NCBI GenBank assembly: GCA_013399895.1
Contig: VXBA01001271.1
Span: forward strand, 132,567 to 196,566
Direction of reading: 5' to 3'
From: Serilophus lunatus
Taxonomy: Eukaryota; Chordata; Aves; Passeriformes; Eurylaimidae
DNA length: 64,000 bases
The position numbers and the translations under genes are program-made. Under the pieces are notes generated by a model. That model made no database searches and was not told where the DNA came from. It saw only the letters and a list, made by a program, of their open reading frames with translations. Positions 61,301 through 64,000 of this stretch are shown here, one piece after another (the stretch's first letter is position 1; the number at the start of each line of letters is the position of its first letter).

Positions 61301-64000
61301 AAAAAAAAAAAAAGGTATTTCATAAGAGCAAAAGAGAGAGTGACACCTGAAATTACAAAACACTTCAAAAATATGGTGGAGACAGTGATGCCTGATGGCA
61401 GAATTAGGTGCTATGGAAATGAGTATCTCCTACAGGAAAAGCCATCTAGTCACAGTTTTCTATTTTCAGACTGATTTTAGGTATGTGTTTTTTGTGGGTC
61501 ATATTTCTCAAATCTGACAAAGAAAAATAATATCTACATGCTTTGCATGTAAAATAAAGCTAAACTAGATTCCATAAGTGAATTCCTCAGACAACAATGA
61601 CAGCTAACTGTAACTGAAGCATTGTATGGCTGCTAAAACTTTTTAGAGGAAAATATGCAATCAGTAACAGGAGAATCACTTCATGAGAGTAACCATTGGT
61701 TCTGACAGCTATTTTTGGGGCACAGTTTTTAGAGTAGCTTTTTCACATGTAAGTATTAAGGCTATCAAATCCTTAACATTACATGTTTATGGAGCAACTG
61801 AGTTCCTGTAAGTGAATATAATCCAAGAAATCGTGAAGCCGATGAATGTGTTGCTATCATCAGTGTTTATGTCCCTAATTTTTTTCCTAAGACAAAATAA
61901 AACTGAAGATAAAATTGGCTCTCGTGCTTGGAAATATTATTTTTATTTCTTGATGGTTGCAAATGAAAGTTATTTTATGATGTAGTCTTTACAATTGCTT
62001 TGTGGCTTCTTGGTAAGACAAGTTTCTTTTAACACTGCTATAGTAATGCAGGTTATAACCTAAGTTAGGTGTTAAGTGGAATGATCAGGAGCATCACATA
62101 AGATGTGTGTCCTGATTTGTACTAAGTGTTAATGTAGATAAGTTGAGTGAATAAGGACTGATCCAGGGCAAAATGAAGATGCTTCTTATTTACCATTCGA
62201 AGGCACAAGAGCAGTACTCTGCTGATGGAGCACAGTTTTCTGTGAGGAAAATAATAATTTACTTGATTGATATGCATCTTTAATTGGAGTGGAAAACAAG
62301 AAGCTGGTTGAGTATATTTGCTTCAATATGAGATCAGAATTACCTTCTAATTATGCAACTGAAAAGAATTAAGAGTGCTTGTATTTATTTTTATTCTTTA
62401 TCTTCTTACTAGTTTTAATTCTTTCAGAAAATACCCTTCTGTTTTAAATGTAATTCTGATGTAATTTTTTATTACTGAATTATAAAAAAGGCTTTAAAGA
62501 GTAAGCTGTCAAAAAAATACCCCAGAGTGCTGTGACCTACGCTACTGAAATAGAAAGCTGCATTATGAATTAAGTGAAGAGGTGATGATGTCTACAGAGA
62601 TTACCATAATTAACATTAAAAGCTGAGAGCTAGCTGTCCCCTATGCCTAAAGAATGCTTGTGATATTAGAAAAAAGAATAAGAAATAATGAGCTCTGGAA
62701 AAAAAGTCGTTGATTATATTTTAGTAAAATAGTCCTGATTAAAAAGACTTAACATCAATAGGAGTTCAGCTTTGATTTCAGTACTTGGGGCTCTAACTGT
62801 AAAGTTATCTCACCATATTATACATGAAATAATGAAAATATTCTCAGGCTTATTTTGTCCCATAAACTAGGATATCTGACTACTACTTTGAATATTGTTT
62901 TATTATACTGAGCTACAGTCTGAAACTAGTCTAAATTAGGGCCATTGTCTACTTACCAGTGGGAAACATCTTTTATAGAATGTTTTAAAGGTTAATTCTT
63001 TTTTTGTCCCTTGTATATCTTAATTTTTTCTACATCACCCTCAACTGCTGCTTTGAAATGCTTTTACTAGTATCTGCATTGAAGAAAAGGGGTTTCAAAT
63101 CAGTGTAAGAAGTGACATTTAAGAAATATTTTATTTCAGTTCTTGAAAATTAAGAGGTAGTGAGAAGAAATAGGAGCAACCGTGAGAAGACAAGTTACAC
63201 GGCTAGAATCTGATCAGTTTTTAAAGTCTTTATTTGTTTTCATTTATTTAATTTGGGTGATCTCTGTATTGAGTAACAAATGAATTTTTCTTCCAGATTT
63301 TTTGCCCATGCAAACAAAAGTTCCTTCCTTCATGAACTCCCCACACTATACCCTCCATAACAATGGCTAAAAACTTGAAAACTGATGTTTTTCCAAGTTT
63401 TGTGATTTTGCATGGTCAGGATGGCACCTGGCTTGGGTTAACCATTGGGTTGGCCATTTGGATACAAATCTCAATCATGTGAAGTGTGAATGGAAAGAGA
63501 TTTGGTATATGCCAGCAGTGCCATAGTAGCAAGCCAAATTTAGCTGTGGAACGGGTGATGTAAATTTTGCCAGAAGAAAAAAAATCACAGAGCTTTTAGA
63601 TTCAAGATTTTTGCATGACTGTCATTAGTGTTTGAATTCCAGTATTACTGCTACCTACAGTGACTGTCCTGTTAAACCAGCAGACTGCCAGGGCTATTGT
63701 CTACTGCAGTGTCTGAGGGATACAAAATATTGTCTAGACTTTGGGAAGACACTGTTGAAGTCATGTCTGATGAATGGCACATTGCCTATATGAGTATGAT
63801 AAAATTATGGGAGGGAATAATTTTGGCAGCAAAGAGGTTTGAAGACTAGCAAACTTGTGAACTATTAGTATTTTCATGTCAGCTATTTTTCAGATTGCAG
63901 GCATCGTTAATATTCACCATCTTTTCTGAGTGTTTACCTTCTTTCTATAAAGCTACAATGGATGATGTCAGCGTTATTGATAAATTGCTAATTTTGAACG
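58340..64000 (+). other. EPM2A: EPM2A intron 2 (partial, runs off the window)
   Basis: About 5.7 kb of AT-rich intronic DNA with no further EPM2A exon; I looked for the next expected peptide (ILPNIWLGSCPRQ-like) and did not find it. It contains an AT-rich stretch at about 58625-58668, A/C-rich simple sequence at 60208-60287, and an A run at 61300-61313. No mobile element is recognised. Confidence 0.75.
60208..60287. repeat. A/C-rich low-complexity tract
   Basis: AAACCCAACAAAACAACAAA-type sequence with irregular AACC units. It is similar in composition to the tracts at 27944-28012 and 48960-49025. Confidence 0.6.

Noticed and set aside
1..64000. CRISPR arrays, operons, prokaryotic genes or tRNA/rRNA genes
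   Set aside because: The window is vertebrate nuclear DNA. No spaced direct repeats, ribosome-binding sites or cloverleaf-like RNA genes were seen.

Overview
This is vertebrate, almost certainly avian, nuclear DNA. It is AT-rich, with two GC-rich CpG-island promoters, each interrupted by an assembly gap (runs of N). Genes are split by GT-AG introns. The recognisable mobile elements are CR1-type LINE fragments and one LTR that I match from memory to an avian ERVL-like family. The species cannot be fixed from the sequence. The LTR looks more like those of neoavian birds than of fowl, but that is an impression only.

Layout on the + strand. Positions 1-8.9 kb are intergenic, with no supported gene and one CR1 tail near 6.0 kb. 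A CpG island at about 8.93-9.68 kb (gap 9029-9445) carries the promoter and probable non-coding exon 1 of FBXO30. After a 9.6 kb intron, exon 2 (coding from 19205 to 21283) and exon 3 (22131-22334) encode a complete FBXO30 of 760 residues. It is followed by a 3' UTR of about 2.7 kb with an AATAAA at 25029. Positions 25.1-42.7 kb are intergenic, holding a solo LTR (about 28.73-29.75 kb) next to a minus-strand CR1 (about 29.78-30.77 kb). A second CpG island (about 42.7-43.25 kb, then gap 43252-43493) holds EPM2A (laforin) exon 1 (42979-43240). EPM2A exon 2 is at 58165-58339. The catalytic exons lie beyond the right edge. The 14.9 kb first intron of EPM2A carries two CR1 pieces and an (AT)18(GT)7 microsatellite.

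The order FBXO30 then EPM2A, both in the same direction, matches the known mammalian block SHPRH-FBXO30-EPM2A, so SHPRH is expected to the left of this window. The two genes act in separate processes: SCF ubiquitin ligase substrate recognition for FBXO30, and glycogen phosphate metabolism for laforin.

I found no previously undescribed gene system. The items most worth checking are non-coding: a cluster of perfect palindromic transcription-factor-like sites at 34.5-34.66 kb, a perfect inverted repeat just upstream of the EPM2A promoter, and a hairpin followed by a T run in the FBXO30 3' UTR.
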